A DNA stretch of 64,000 nt from Flavobacteriales bacterium UBA5040 (GCA_002415135.1 DIBY01000009.1:62001-126000); one strand, 5' to 3'; counted from the stretch's first letter, positions 33,753-43,332 are shown. Made by a program: numbers and translations. The notes: a model not told the origin generated them from the letters alone.

Positions 33753-35408
33753 ATGAACAAAAAAAACCTCATCTATAGTATTCTTGCGCTCGTTCTGTTA
33801 TTGGGAACTTTCGGGATTTTCTCTATGCGTTTCGATTTAACACAAGAGAAAAGATACACGCTTTCTGATGCGACCATTAAGGTATTGGAATCGGTTGAAA
33901 AACCTTTGACTTTTGATGTTTATTTGGATGGCGACTTCCCCGCAAGTTTCCGTCAGTTGCAGAACGAAACCAAATTTATTCTTGAAGAATTCAGAAAAGT
34001 AAACCCTAAAATCGATTTTAAATTCATCGATCCGATAAAGACCAAAATGTCTAAAGATACTTTGGCTGCCATGGGAATACAACCGTCGATTTTACCCGAT
34101 ATGAAAGAAGGGAAAATGTCTGAAATCGTAATGTTTCCGTACGCTGCCATTAAATATAATTCTAAAGGAGCTTCGATTCCTCTAATTGTAAATTTATCTG
34201 GAATTGATGCTTCTGAACAGCTCAGTAAATCGATTGAAAATTTAGAATATAACTTTGTTTCCAGTATTAAAAGAATCACAGCCGATCGCAAAAAGAATAT
34301 CGGAATTCTCATTAACCAGGATGAACTTCGCCCCGATGAATTCCGTGGTTTTATGGAAATGGCTTTGGAGAATTATAACGCCGGACCCATTATTCCTAAA
34401 AACCAGACAGAACTGACCTACGAAGATGTTCCCCAACTTCATAACATGGATGCTTTGGTCATCGCAAAACCACGAAAGGCTTTTACTGAAAATGAAAAAT
34501 TAATTCTGGATCAATACATCATGAACGGTGGAAAAACATTGTGGATGATCGATGCCGTGAATGCCGAAATGGACACGCTTTTTCAAGCCAAGAAAATCAT
34601 GGCTTATCCTATGGAAACGAATCTAACTGATTTCTTTTTTAATTATGGAATTCGATTAAATGCAGGTCTGGTAAAGGATATGAAAAAATCTGCGCTTATC
34701 AGAATCGTGTCGGGTGAAGTTGCTGGAAACCCTCAATACAGTAGTTTCCTCTGGCCCTACTTTCCGTTAGGAATTGCTGAAAATAAAAATCCGATCACGA
34801 AAAATATCAATCCGGTGAAATTTGAATTTCCATCATCGATCGATACTTTGGGCAGAAAAAACATTAAGACTAAAGTATTGTTTGAATCCAGCGAAAGAAC
34901 CAACATCAAACAAGTTCCTAATTATGTTGAGTTGGCAGAAATTGTACAAGTCGACTCCATCAATTATCTGGTAAAGCCAGCTGAACCTAAAATTTTCGCA
35001 GTGAGCTTAGAAGGAAAATTTAATTCTGCTTACGCAACCAGAAGTGAAAAAAACATATATCCGAATTTTAAGACACAAAGTCCAGAAAATAAAATGATCA
35101 TCATCGCGGATGGTGATATCGGTCGAAATCAAATGTACAAAGGCAATCCTCTCCCACTCGGCGAAGATCTGCTCACCAAACAATCTTATGGCAACGAACA
35201 GTTTTTAAGAAACGCTTTAGATTTCCTTTTAGATGATTCTAATTTAATGGAACTCAGAAACCGAAATATCGAAGCCAGATTACTCGACCGACAAAGAATC
35301 GACGAAGAGAAAACCGATTGGCAATGGATCAATTTATTGGTGCCGCTGGCAGTTATTATTCTGTTAGGAGGATTCTTCTACTGGTGGCGAAAAAGAAAAT
35401 TCGGCTAA
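33753..35408 (+). CDS. gldG: Gliding motility ABC transporter component GldG
   Basis: A 551-residue protein with one N-terminal transmembrane helix (residues ~6-26), a large periplasmic region and a C-terminal transmembrane helix (~525-545) ending YWWRKRKFG. The sequence MRFDLTQEKRYTLSDATIKVLES is typical of GldG. It lies 23 bases after gldF, so they form an operon, closed by a strong terminator. Confidence 0.94.
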   Translation: MNKKNLIYSILALVLLLGTFGIFSMRFDLTQEKRYTLSDATIKVLESVEKPLTFDVYLDGDFPASFRQLQNETKFILEEFRKVNPKIDFKFIDPIKTKMSKDTLAAMGIQPSILPDMKEGKMSEIVMFPYAAIKYNSKGASIPLIVNLSGIDASEQLSKSIENLEYNFVSSIKRITADRKKNIGILINQDELRPDEFRGFMEMALENYNAGPIIPKNQTELTYEDVPQLHNMDALVIAKPRKAFTENEKLILDQYIMNGGKTLWMIDAVNAEMDTLFQAKKIMAYPMETNLTDFFFNYGIRLNAGLVKDMKKSALIRIVSGEVAGNPQYSSFLWPYFPLGIAENKNPITKNINPVKFEFPSSIDTLGRKNIKTKVLFESSERTNIKQVPNYVELAEIVQVDSINYLVKPAEPKIFAVSLEGKFNSAYATRSEKNIYPNFKTQSPENKMIIIADGDIGRNQMYKGNPLPLGEDLLTKQSYGNEQFLRNALDFLLDDSNLMELRNRNIEARLLDRQRIDEEKTDWQWINLLVPLAVIILLGGFFYWWRKRKFG

Positions 35409-35411
35409 ATC

Positions 35412-35449
35412 AAAAACCTTCAAGAATACAATCTTGAAGGTTTTTTTTT
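35412..35449 (+). terminator. Terminator after gldG
   Basis: AAAAACCTTCAAGA and TCTTGAAGGTTTTT form a 14-bp stem with a 6-base loop, followed by further T residues. Confidence 0.93.
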
Positions 35450-35604
35450 CATTTCATTTTCGGGAAACATTAGTTTCTACTGAATGAACAAAAATAACGG
35501 AGCTAAGGATTTTGTCATGAAAAAAAAACAATCTGGGAATACACTTTTAACAAAAAATCTAAAAGCAAACATCAAATCCTAGGCTCGATTATTAAGTTAA
35601 ATAT

Positions 35605-37011
35605 CTAACTCACTGCATCGTGAGCGCTCAACATATTTTTCGGATCTAGAATTTCATCCAGTTTTTCTTTCGAAAGAATTTTTTGTTCCAAAACTAATTC
35701 ATACACAGTTTTTCCTGTTTCCATGGCTTGTTGAGCAATCTTTGTACTGGCTTTATATCCAATGTAAGGATTCAATGCAGTTACAATACCGATGCTGTTC
35801 ATGACTAAATTTTTACAAACATCTCTGTTGGCAGTGATTCCATCAATACATTTTGTTCTCAAAGTATCCATCGCTCTTTGCAAATAGATCATTGATTCAA
35901 CGATCGAGGCACAAAGTACGGGCTCCATTACATTCAATTGTAATTGTCCTGCTTCTGCCGCAAAAGTTACCGTTAAATCGTTACCGATCACTTTAAAACA
36001 AACCTGGTTTACCACTTCTGGAATAACAGGATTTACTTTTCCTGGCATAATGGATGAACCTGGTTGCATGGCAGGAAGATTAATTTCATTGATACCTGTT
36101 CTAGGTCCGGAAGAAAGCAATCTTAGATCGTTACAGATTTTAGAAAGTTTCACTGCCAAACGTTTAAGCGCTGACGAGTAAATTAAATAAGAACCTGTAT
36201 CTGGCGTAGCTTCTACTAAGTTTGGAGCAGATACAAAAGCTTCTCCGGTAAGTTTAGCCAACTTGTCTGCACAAAGAATAGCGTATCCCTTCGGCGCATT
36301 AATTCCTGTTCCGATCGCAGTACCACCCATATTGATTTCTAAGAATAAATTAGAAATATTATTTAGAAGCGTAATCTCTTCATCTAAATTGGCAGCAAAG
36401 GCTCCAAACTCCTGACCCAAAGTCATTGGAACTGCATCTTGTAATTGCGTACGTCCCATTTTAATGACATCACTAAACTCTTCTCCTTTTTTTCTGAATG
36501 AACTATTCAGTTCAGCTAAATGTTTCACCAAAATCTGATTCATTCTGATTACCGTAAGTCGAACGGTGGTTGGATACACATCGTTAGTTGACTGCGAAAG
36601 ATTCAAATGATCGTTCGGATAACAATGTTGGTAATCGCCTTTTTCGTAGCCCATTATTTCTAAAGCACGATTGGCAATTACTTCATTGGCATTCATGTTC
36701 ACGGACGTTCCTGCGCCACCTTGGATCATATCTACTGGAAATTGATCGTGGAATTGACCATCGATAATTTCCTGACAAGCCTGCGAAATTGCAGCCGTCA
36801 TCTTATCATCTAAAAGACCCAGTTCATGATTGGTTTGCGCAGCGGCCAGTTTTACATAAGCGATCGCTTTTACAAACTCTGGATACTCTCCCATTTTGTT
36901 ACCGGTGATGTAGAAATTGTCTACCGCTCTTTGGGTTTGAACTCCATAATAAGCGTCTTTAGGAACTTGTAATTCTCCTAGTAAGTCGGATTCTAATCTA
37001 TAATTTTTCAT
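35605..37011 (-). CDS. aspA: Aspartate ammonia-lyase
   Basis: A 468-residue protein with the fumarase/aspartase signature GSSIMPGKVNPVIPE and the conserved MIQGGAGTSVNMNANEVIANRA. It deaminates L-aspartate to fumarate and ammonia. Length is normal. It is downstream of a porin and a Dcu C4-dicarboxylate carrier on the same strand, which suits aspartate uptake and fumarate formation. Confidence 0.95.
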   Translation of the reverse strand: MKNYRLESDLLGELQVPKDAYYGVQTQRAVDNFYITGNKMGEYPEFVKAIAYVKLAAAQTNHELGLLDDKMTAAISQACQEIIDGQFHDQFPVDMIQGGAGTSVNMNANEVIANRALEIMGYEKGDYQHCYPNDHLNLSQSTNDVYPTTVRLTVIRMNQILVKHLAELNSSFRKKGEEFSDVIKMGRTQLQDAVPMTLGQEFGAFAANLDEEITLLNNISNLFLEINMGGTAIGTGINAPKGYAILCADKLAKLTGEAFVSAPNLVEATPDTGSYLIYSSALKRLAVKLSKICNDLRLLSSGPRTGINEINLPAMQPGSSIMPGKVNPVIPEVVNQVCFKVIGNDLTVTFAAEAGQLQLNVMEPVLCASIVESMIYLQRAMDTLRTKCIDGITANRDVCKNLVMNSIGIVTALNPYIGYKASTKIAQQAMETGKTVYELVLEQKILSKEKLDEILDPKNMLSAHDAVS

Positions 37012-37126
37012 AATAATTGATTTTGAAATATTAATATTTATTTATTTTTAATTTTTATTGATGCTTAAATTTAATGTGCCAGTTTTTTCGGCGTTTTAAA
37101 CATCTAATGATTTCTATTTGCTTTTT

Positions 37127-38287
37127 TTAGAAGGCTTTAATTCTGTACATCACTCCTAAACTAACTCTATCAGTTTTATAATCGTGTAGAGAAGGGATTG
37201 CTTCCGTATACACATATTTTCGACCGATGTAGGCTAAGAAAATACGTAAGTCCTGATCTTTAAAGGGTAGATATTCAACTCCACCCATGTAACCGTAGGC
37301 TTTTCGGAAATCATCATCGTAATTCTCTACGTTTTCCACAGAGGTGGTTTCATACATTCCTTTGGCGAAAATATTCCATTCCGGTTTTGGCTGAAATTCT
37401 GCTTTCAAAATCACCGTATTATAAGTAACGTCTTGAAATACTTTCTGATTGTTGAGCGCCAACCAATCGGCTCCATCTTTTGTAGCGATTCCCAGTCGGT
37501 CTATCTTTTCATCAGCATTCATATAATCTAAAGTTAACTGAAACTGCTTCAGATTATATTTGGTACCCATGGTAATCATCGAAGAATAATTATTTTCAGC
37601 TTCTGTCTGAATACCGTACGCCCATCGGGTCTGAAAACGCTTGTCGAGAAAACTACCATTCCAGTTGACGATATAAGCAAGCGGATTGTGAGACTGTTCA
37701 ATTCCCTGCGCTGATAAATCACCGTAAATATCTTCTAAATAGGAGTTTCTGCTATTGGTGATTTGAAACTGAAATTCTTGATCCTTAATGGGCGTATAAA
37801 TAATTGCTCCTCCCATCATACTGTTGTCCATTGCGCTAATAAAATCAGCATATTCGTGAACATTGATGGCATTCTGATCAAATTCAAATCCGCCCCAAGC
37901 TTGACGTTGCTTCCCAGTGATAATGCTAAATTTATCATTGAATTTATAACCTACGTACATATAGTCAGTGGCTTTACCGATATTATCTAAAGACTGTGGA
38001 TTGGTAGATCTATTCAACCTTTGTCTGAATCTATAAAATATTTTATCTGTAAGATTACCTTTAATTTCTAATCGAAATTGTCTTGCTTTAAAGGCCATAT
38101 CTGCTTTTCCATCGTCCTCTGTTATGACGTCAAAACTGGACTGTATATGGAAATAAATATTGAGTTGGTCGTTATGTCTTTCCAGAAAACTAATTTTACT
38201 GTCAGCCTCCGTGCTGGTGGGATTATCCTGTGCATAGACGCCCAGAGAGAATAAAGATGCAAGGGCGACTGTTATATATTTTTTCAT
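37127..38287 (-). CDS. Outer-membrane porin (porin O/P-like)
   Basis: A 386-residue protein with a signal peptide (1-19, ending GVYAQ) and a beta-barrel pattern rich in aromatic girdle residues (YMYVGYKFNDKFSIITGKQR, RFQTRWAYGIQTEAEN), ending VSLGVMYRIKAF. It resembles the phosphate-selective porin O/P family, though the substrate is not shown. Its place between the Dcu carrier and aspA suggests it admits aspartate, fumarate or succinate across the outer membrane; that is an inference. Confidence 0.78.
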   Translation of the reverse strand: MKKYITVALASLFSLGVYAQDNPTSTEADSKISFLERHNDQLNIYFHIQSSFDVITEDDGKADMAFKARQFRLEIKGNLTDKIFYRFRQRLNRSTNPQSLDNIGKATDYMYVGYKFNDKFSIITGKQRQAWGGFEFDQNAINVHEYADFISAMDNSMMGGAIIYTPIKDQEFQFQITNSRNSYLEDIYGDLSAQGIEQSHNPLAYIVNWNGSFLDKRFQTRWAYGIQTEAENNYSSMITMGTKYNLKQFQLTLDYMNADEKIDRLGIATKDGADWLALNNQKVFQDVTYNTVILKAEFQPKPEWNIFAKGMYETTSVENVENYDDDFRKAYGYMGGVEYLPFKDQDLRIFLAYIGRKYVYTEAIPSLHDYKTDRVSLGVMYRIKAF

Positions 38288-38306
38288 GATGTTTATCTTT
38301 TAATGT

Positions 38307-39641
38307 TTACATAAAACTGATGATGAGATATCCTACGGCGATGGCAACTATGGTAGATACAAATCCTGGAATCTGGAAAGAGTGATTGATCACATACTTA
38401 CCAATTCTGGTGGTACCGGTCCGGTCGAAGTTAATTGCGGCGACTACGGTAGGATAATTGGGAAGGAAGAAGTAACCGTTCACGGCGGGGAACATTGCCA
38501 ATAAAGCCAATGGAGGAATTCCTAAAGCCAATCCCAGTGGATAAAGCGTACGAACCGTTGCAGCCTGGCTGAACAAGAGGATCGACATTACAAATAGGGC
38601 AAAGGCAAATAAGAAAGGATAAGAAGTAACTACGCTTTGAATGTGCTCTTTGAAAAATGCGAGGTTACCATTAAAGAACGTATCTCCCATCCAGGCAATC
38701 CCGAAAATTGCGATTACTGCCTGCATTCCTGCGATAAATATACTGCCGTTTACTGCTTTGGTGACATCAGCTTTAGCGAATATCAGAATTAATCCAGCGG
38801 TAGACATCATCACGATCTGAATGATCTGCGCCATGGTTACTTTCACTATTTCGCCATCAATAAGAAACGAAGGACGTAAACTTGAGATTGAACCAAATAA
38901 GACTACAGAAAAAACACCCATTAAAAAAAGTACTACAGCGATAAGCGGACGCGCGTTGCTTCCTTTTTCATCAGAAACCACTGAGTGATCTTTCGTTTCG
39001 ATTAAACCTTCTTGAAGTCTTTTAAGATAGATCGGATCTTTCTCCAGATCAACTCCTACAAAACTCACTGCAAAAGCTCCCGCGAGAACTCCTATGATTG
39101 TTGCTGGTACACAGACCATCAAAATGTCAATCATTTCAATTCCTTGTCCACCTAATAAACTTGTACTTAATAAAGCTGCGGTTGCTGCTGAAATAGGACT
39201 TGCTGTAATCGCTTGCTGAGAGGCAATCACTGAGATACTCATCGGGCGCTCTGGACGAACTTTACTGTCTGTTGCAATCTCCGAAATAATCGGTAGTAAA
39301 GAGTATGCGATGTGTCCGGTACCTGCTAGAAAGGTAAATACATAACATACAATCGGACCTAGGAAAGTAATTGATTCCGGGTTTTTCCGAAGAATTTTTT
39401 CAGCGACCTTGACCAGATAATCTAATCCACCCGCTGACTGGAGTGCTGAAGCCGCAGTAATCACTGCAACAATCATTAACATGACTTCGATGGGAGCTTC
39501 TCCAGGTGGAACGTTAAATACAAATACCAGAATGGCCATTCCGATCATTCCGAATATTCCTAAACCGATTCCGCCAACTTTGGCTCCTACAAATATAGCG
39601 GCTAACACTACTATAAGTTGTAAATATACTGCGTATTCCAT
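38307..39641 (-). CDS. Anaerobic C4-dicarboxylate transporter, Dcu family
   Basis: A 444-residue protein with about eleven hydrophobic segments. The sequence FLAGTGHIAYSLLPIISEIA and the motif ASQQAITASPISAATAALLS are typical of DcuA/DcuB. Such carriers exchange fumarate, malate or aspartate for succinate at the inner membrane. It is the first gene of the dcu-porin-aspA unit, opposite a Crp/Fnr regulator. DcuA and DcuB cannot be told apart here. Confidence 0.92.
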   Translation of the reverse strand: MEYAVYLQLIVVLAAIFVGAKVGGIGLGIFGMIGMAILVFVFNVPPGEAPIEVMLMIVAVITAASALQSAGGLDYLVKVAEKILRKNPESITFLGPIVCYVFTFLAGTGHIAYSLLPIISEIATDSKVRPERPMSISVIASQQAITASPISAATAALLSTSLLGGQGIEMIDILMVCVPATIIGVLAGAFAVSFVGVDLEKDPIYLKRLQEGLIETKDHSVVSDEKGSNARPLIAVVLFLMGVFSVVLFGSISSLRPSFLIDGEIVKVTMAQIIQIVMMSTAGLILIFAKADVTKAVNGSIFIAGMQAVIAIFGIAWMGDTFFNGNLAFFKEHIQSVVTSYPFLFAFALFVMSILLFSQAATVRTLYPLGLALGIPPLALLAMFPAVNGYFFLPNYPTVVAAINFDRTGTTRIGKYVINHSFQIPGFVSTIVAIAVGYLIISFM

Positions 39642-39745
39642 GTGCTTGTTTTTATTTATGTAAAGGTGCGATGGAATAAATCTGATTCAAATTTTTAGGC
39701 TATGAACTAAATTTCAGTCGATTGTTAGTTTAGTCACAGAGCGGT

Positions 39746-39766
39746 GTTAACATTTCTTTTGTTGAC
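39746..39766. promoter_or_regulatory. Candidate operator between dcu and the Crp/Fnr gene
   Basis: GTTAACA-N7-TGTTGAC is a dyad in which 6 of 7 positions match. It lies in the 192-base divergent spacer, 68 bases before the regulator gene and 105 before the transporter. Crp/Fnr proteins bind dyads of this general form. The match is not to the classic TTGAT-N4-ATCAA site. Confidence 0.45.
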
Positions 39767-39833
39767 TTATCTCACCTCATTCTTTTAAAATTATTATTTT
39801 AATCAGCGTATATTGCTCCCTTATTAAAATACG

Positions 39834-40481
39834 ATGATTGTACCCGAAGCCTATTTAGAAAATCCTATTTTTGATCACTTATCCGATCGCGAAAAGGCGG
39901 TTCTGAATTCGAATGCCTCGTTAATGCAATTTGATCAGGAAGAAATGTTTATTAAAAATGAAAGCTTATTGTTTTCAGTATTTTATATTTACAAAGGAGA
40001 GGTGAAAATTAAAGACGATAAGTGTCGCCTCATCGATCTATATGGAGAGACCGATTTTATAGGATTGCGTTATTTGTTTAATGATGATCCGGTTTTTTTC
40101 TCCGCCTATGGAGTGAAAGGCACTCAGGTTATTCAGTTCGAGAAAAATGTTTTTAAGAAATTTGTCACTACCAATTCAAAATTCTTGGTCGATGTTTATA
40201 ATGAGTCCTGTAATAATATAACTGCACTCACGAGAAATCTTTTGAGTTACAAAGCCCACAAGATCAATGGTGCGCTCGCAGATTTCCTGTTGCATTACAA
40301 TGAAAGAGGGTGCCTTCTGTTTTTGAAACAGAAAGAAATCAGCGAAGTTTTAGGATATTCAAGGGAAAATGTGAATAAATGTCTGAATGAATTTACGTCG
40401 GACGGATACATTAAATACACCGACGAACGCATAGAAATTGTTAATGCTGAAGGTTTGAAATCGATCCGGAAATTTGGATAG
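39834..40481 (+). CDS. Crp/Fnr family transcriptional regulator
   Basis: A 215-residue protein with an N-terminal cyclic-nucleotide-binding-type fold (residues ~20-120, FYIYKGEVKIKD) and a C-terminal winged helix with recognition helix QKEISEVLGYSRENVNKCLNEF. It lacks the N-terminal cysteine cluster of the iron-sulphur FNR proteins. It faces the dcu-porin-aspA operon, which it probably controls. The effector is unknown. Confidence 0.88.
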   Translation: MIVPEAYLENPIFDHLSDREKAVLNSNASLMQFDQEEMFIKNESLLFSVFYIYKGEVKIKDDKCRLIDLYGETDFIGLRYLFNDDPVFFSAYGVKGTQVIQFEKNVFKKFVTTNSKFLVDVYNESCNNITALTRNLLSYKAHKINGALADFLLHYNERGCLLFLKQKEISEVLGYSRENVNKCLNEFTSDGYIKYTDERIEIVNAEGLKSIRKFG

Positions 40482-40487
40482 TTTTAA

Positions 40488-40916
40488 TTAAACATCTTTT
40501 ATAAAGTCCTCATATTCATAAAAGACTCTTTCAAACCCGTCCATTTTTTCTATAAAAAACTCGAAGATTTCTTGCCACGTATTTTTATTATAAATAGAAA
40601 CATTTTCTTTGGTGATCCAAAATCGGGAAATGACTTTTCCGTTTTCTAAAGTGTAAAATTCATCCTTCTGAATTTCACCTAACTCTTCTTCTAAAATAGA
40701 TTCCAGCGACCACATCTTCTCGAAATATGCATTGCGGAAAATCTCATCGTTGATTTCTATATCTAAAGAAACTTCCGCTTTTTTAGCATCAGCATTAAAT
40801 TTAAAGGAGAAATCTTTAATCTTGGTATTGTACAAAATCCACTTTCTGGGAAAACTTTTCCCAAAGGCGATCCAGAATTCTTTTCTTAATTTTTGTGCTT
40901 CTTCTTTGCTAAACAT
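40488..40916 (-). CDS. DUF4268 domain protein
   Basis: A 142-residue soluble acidic/basic protein starting MFSKEEAQKLRKEFWIAFGKSFP. The segments WILYNTKIKDFSFKFNAD and FYTLENGKVISRFWI fit DUF4268, a small family seen in Bacteroidota, as a stand-alone protein and as a domain in restriction-like proteins. Biochemical role is unknown. It ends seven bases after the convergent Crp/Fnr gene. Confidence 0.8.
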   Translation of the reverse strand: MFSKEEAQKLRKEFWIAFGKSFPRKWILYNTKIKDFSFKFNADAKKAEVSLDIEINDEIFRNAYFEKMWSLESILEEELGEIQKDEFYTLENGKVISRFWITKENVSIYNKNTWQEIFEFFIEKMDGFERVFYEYEDFIKDV

Positions 40917-41138
40917 TCCACTGAATTTATGACCTGCGAACTTACTTAAAATATCACATTATAAACAATGCACTGCGCAATTTTTAAGACAAACTGTTTT
41001 GCACCTATTTTTCTACCTAAATAAATATTTTCAGTTCTTTCTATTTAAATAAATAATATGCGTGAATTCGTGGCAAAGTTTGTTGTGTTTAAAACCCTAC
41101 TTCTCTATCTTATGAAAACTTTTACTTAATTTTACATC

Positions 41139-41546
41139 ATGCTTTCTAAAAAATCTCAGTATGCACTCAGAGCGCTTTCCTTTCTCGTGCAGAAAAAGGA
41201 TCAAGGACCTGTTTTGATTTCAGATATTGCCACTGAGAAAAAAATTCCGATCAAATTTTTAGAAAATATTCTTTTGGAACTGAAAAAAGCCGAAATCCTG
41301 GATAGCAAAAAAGGAAAAGGTGGCGGCTATTTTTTTAACGCCGATCCGAGTCAGGTTACACTTGCAACAATTATTCGTTTGGTGAATGGCCCGATTGCAA
41401 TGATTACGTGTGTGAGTCTTAATTTTCACGAACAATGTCTTAATTGCAACCATGAACACTGTGGATTGCATGATGTTCTGATCGAAGTTCGTGATGCTTC
41501 TTTAGCGATTTTAGAAAAGAAAACTTTGCTGGATATTGCAGATTAA
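41139..41546 (+). CDS. Rrf2 family transcriptional regulator
   Basis: A 135-residue protein opening MLSKKSQYALRALSFLVQ, with the Rrf2 winged helix (ISDIATEKKIPIKFLENILLELKKAEILDSKKGKGGGY) and four cysteines in the C-terminal region, C91, C100, C103 and C108, that could bind an iron-sulphur cluster or sense redox state. Placed directly before the sulphate-assimilation genes with a 31-bp palindrome between, it likely controls them in the manner of CymR-type regulators. That is an inference. Confidence 0.88.
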   Translation: MLSKKSQYALRALSFLVQKKDQGPVLISDIATEKKIPIKFLENILLELKKAEILDSKKGKGGGYFFNADPSQVTLATIIRLVNGPIAMITCVSLNFHEQCLNCNHEHCGLHDVLIEVRDASLAILEKKTLLDIAD

Positions 41547-41567
41547 ACCACTCGCTTTTTATTTGAT

Positions 41568-41598
41568 TTATTAGTCCACTAATTTGGTAGGGTAATAA
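41568..41598. promoter_or_regulatory. 31-bp palindrome, candidate Rrf2 operator of the cys operon
   Basis: The site runs TTATTA at the left to TAATAA at the right around a central AATTT. Written as a consensus: TTATTA, then C at +9, AC at +11/12 and AA at +14/15, all mirrored. 22 of 31 positions agree with the reverse complement. It lies 21 bases after the Rrf2 stop and 37 before the cysH start. Confidence 0.6.
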
Positions 41599-41635
41599 AT
41601 TTATTGCAAATTTGCTGACATTAAATAACGAATTA

Positions 41636-42331
41636 ATGTTCTCAACACCCGAAATTCAGCACATAGAAAGCCTCTCTCTCGAGCAAAGTCTTTTTAAAAT
41701 ATGCGAGATGATTCCAGACGGAATTGTCTTTTCAACTTCTTTAGGCCAGGAAGATCAAATCATTACCGATGTTATTTTTAAAAATAAATTACCCATAAAA
41801 GTTTTTACGCTTGATACGGGAAGATTATTTTATGAACATTACGACCTTCTTTCCAACAACAATTCCAAATACAAAATCAAAACGGAAGTCTATTTTCCGG
41901 AAGTTGAAGATGTTGAAAAGTTTGTCAATGAAAAAGGAATTAACGGCTTTTTTCATTCTGTAGAAAATAGAAAAGAATGTTGCTACATCAGAAAAGTTAA
42001 ACCACTCAACCGTGCTTTGGAAGGAGCAAAAGTTTGGATTACTGGTTTGAGAAGTGAACAATCAGAAAACCGACATTCTTTAAAAATGCTGGACTGGGAC
42101 GAAACCAGACAACTCTATAAATTCAATCCACTACTCCATTGGACTTACGATGAGGTTTTAAAATACATTGACGAACATCAAATTATGGATCTACCACTTC
42201 ATAAAAAAGGCTTCATCAGTGTTGGTTGCAAACCTTGTACAAGAGCAATTGAACCCGGAGAAAATCCGCGCGCCGGAAGATGGTGGTGGGAAGAATCTCA
42301 GAAAGAATGCGGTCTGCATTCAGAAAAATAA
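41636..42331 (+). CDS. cysH: Adenylylsulfate (APS/PAPS) reductase, probable Fe-S APS type
   Basis: I place the start at the ATG at 41636 rather than the in-frame TTG at 41612; length 231. It shows the PP-loop-type sequence FSTSLGQEDQ and the catalytic cysteine in KECGLH (C225). It also has a cysteine pair, C115-C116 in KECCYIRK, and C198-x2-C201 in VGCKPCT. This CC...CxxC set binds a [4Fe-4S] cluster and marks enzymes that reduce APS. With no cysC nearby, direct APS reduction to sulphite is the better reading. Confidence 0.92.
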   Translation: MFSTPEIQHIESLSLEQSLFKICEMIPDGIVFSTSLGQEDQIITDVIFKNKLPIKVFTLDTGRLFYEHYDLLSNNNSKYKIKTEVYFPEVEDVEKFVNEKGINGFFHSVENRKECCYIRKVKPLNRALEGAKVWITGLRSEQSENRHSLKMLDWDETRQLYKFNPLLHWTYDEVLKYIDEHQIMDLPLHKKGFISVGCKPCTRAIEPGENPRAGRWWWEESQKECGLHSEK

Positions 42332-42349
42332 AAATTCTAAAACACAATT

Positions 42350-43258
42350 ATGTCAAAATATCATTTAAATGATCTCGAGCAATTAGAAGCGGAAAGCATT
42401 TATATCATGCGGGAAGTTGCGGCTCAATTTGAAAAACCTGCGCTATTATTCAGCGGAGGAAAAGATTCGATTACGCTGGTTCATTTGGCGATGAAAGCTT
42501 TTGCTCCGATGAAAATTCCGTTTCCATTGGTTCATATCGATACCGGTCATAATTTCCCCGAAGCACTGGCTTACCGAGATTTCTTTGCCAATGAGATTGG
42601 TGCAGAATTAATTGTCAGAAAAGTGGAAGACACGATTCACAAACAAAAACTGACCGAACCGAAAGGAAAGTTCGCTTCCCGAAACTGGTTGCAAACGCAC
42701 ACTTTATTAGAAACAATTGAAGAATTTCAATTCGATGCGTGTATTGGTGGAGCCAGACGTGATGAAGAAAAAGCCCGAGCCAAAGAACGGTTTTTCTCTG
42801 TTCGGGATGATTTCGGTCAATGGGATCCAAAACTGCAAAGACCGGAATTATGGAAAATTTACAACGGACGAATCAACAAAGGTGAAAATGTTCGCGTCTT
42901 TCCTATTTCGAACTGGACCGAACTTGATGTATGGAATTACATTAAAAAAGAAAAAATTCAATTGCCTTCTATTTACTTTTCTCACGAAAGAGAAGTTTTG
43001 GAATATGAAGGTCAGTTGATCGCGGTTTCAGATTTCATTCAAATTGATGACAACGATGTTATTTCTACGAAAACTGTTCGATATAGAACTGTCGGCGATA
43101 TGACCTGTACGGCAGCCGTAGAAAGCAATGCAACAACTTTAGATGCAGTTGTTCAGGAAATTACCGCCTCCAGAATTTCGGAAAGAGGAGAAACCAGAAT
43201 TGATGACAAAGTAACCGAAGCCGCCATGGAAGACCGAAAAAAAGGAGGATACTTTTAA
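42350..43258 (+). CDS. cysD: Sulfate adenylyltransferase subunit 2
   Basis: A 302-residue protein with the PP-loop SGGKDSITLVHLA near residue 35 and the family sequence IGGARRDEEKARAKERFFSVRD. With CysN it forms APS from sulphate and ATP. It lies 18 bases after cysH. The C-terminus (SERGETRIDDKVTEAAMEDRKKGGYF) is conserved. Confidence 0.97.
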   Translation: MSKYHLNDLEQLEAESIYIMREVAAQFEKPALLFSGGKDSITLVHLAMKAFAPMKIPFPLVHIDTGHNFPEALAYRDFFANEIGAELIVRKVEDTIHKQKLTEPKGKFASRNWLQTHTLLETIEEFQFDACIGGARRDEEKARAKERFFSVRDDFGQWDPKLQRPELWKIYNGRINKGENVRVFPISNWTELDVWNYIKKEKIQLPSIYFSHEREVLEYEGQLIAVSDFIQIDDNDVISTKTVRYRTVGDMTCTAAVESNATTLDAVVQEITASRISERGETRIDDKVTEAAMEDRKKGGYF

Positions 43259-43332
43259 TGAGTAATCGGTAATGAATAATGAGCAACTGGTGGCGCGGAA
43301 CGCAATTATTGCTCATTGCCGATTACCCATTA
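43256..43332. repeat. Inverted repeat between cysD and cysN
   Basis: The left arm (43256-43286) carries TAATGAGTAATCGG and TAATGAGCAA; the right arm (43309-43332) is its inverted copy (TTGCTCATTGCCGATTACCC). The left arm has 7 extra bases. It fills the cysD-cysN gap and contains an apparent ATG that would falsely extend cysN. Confidence 0.65.
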
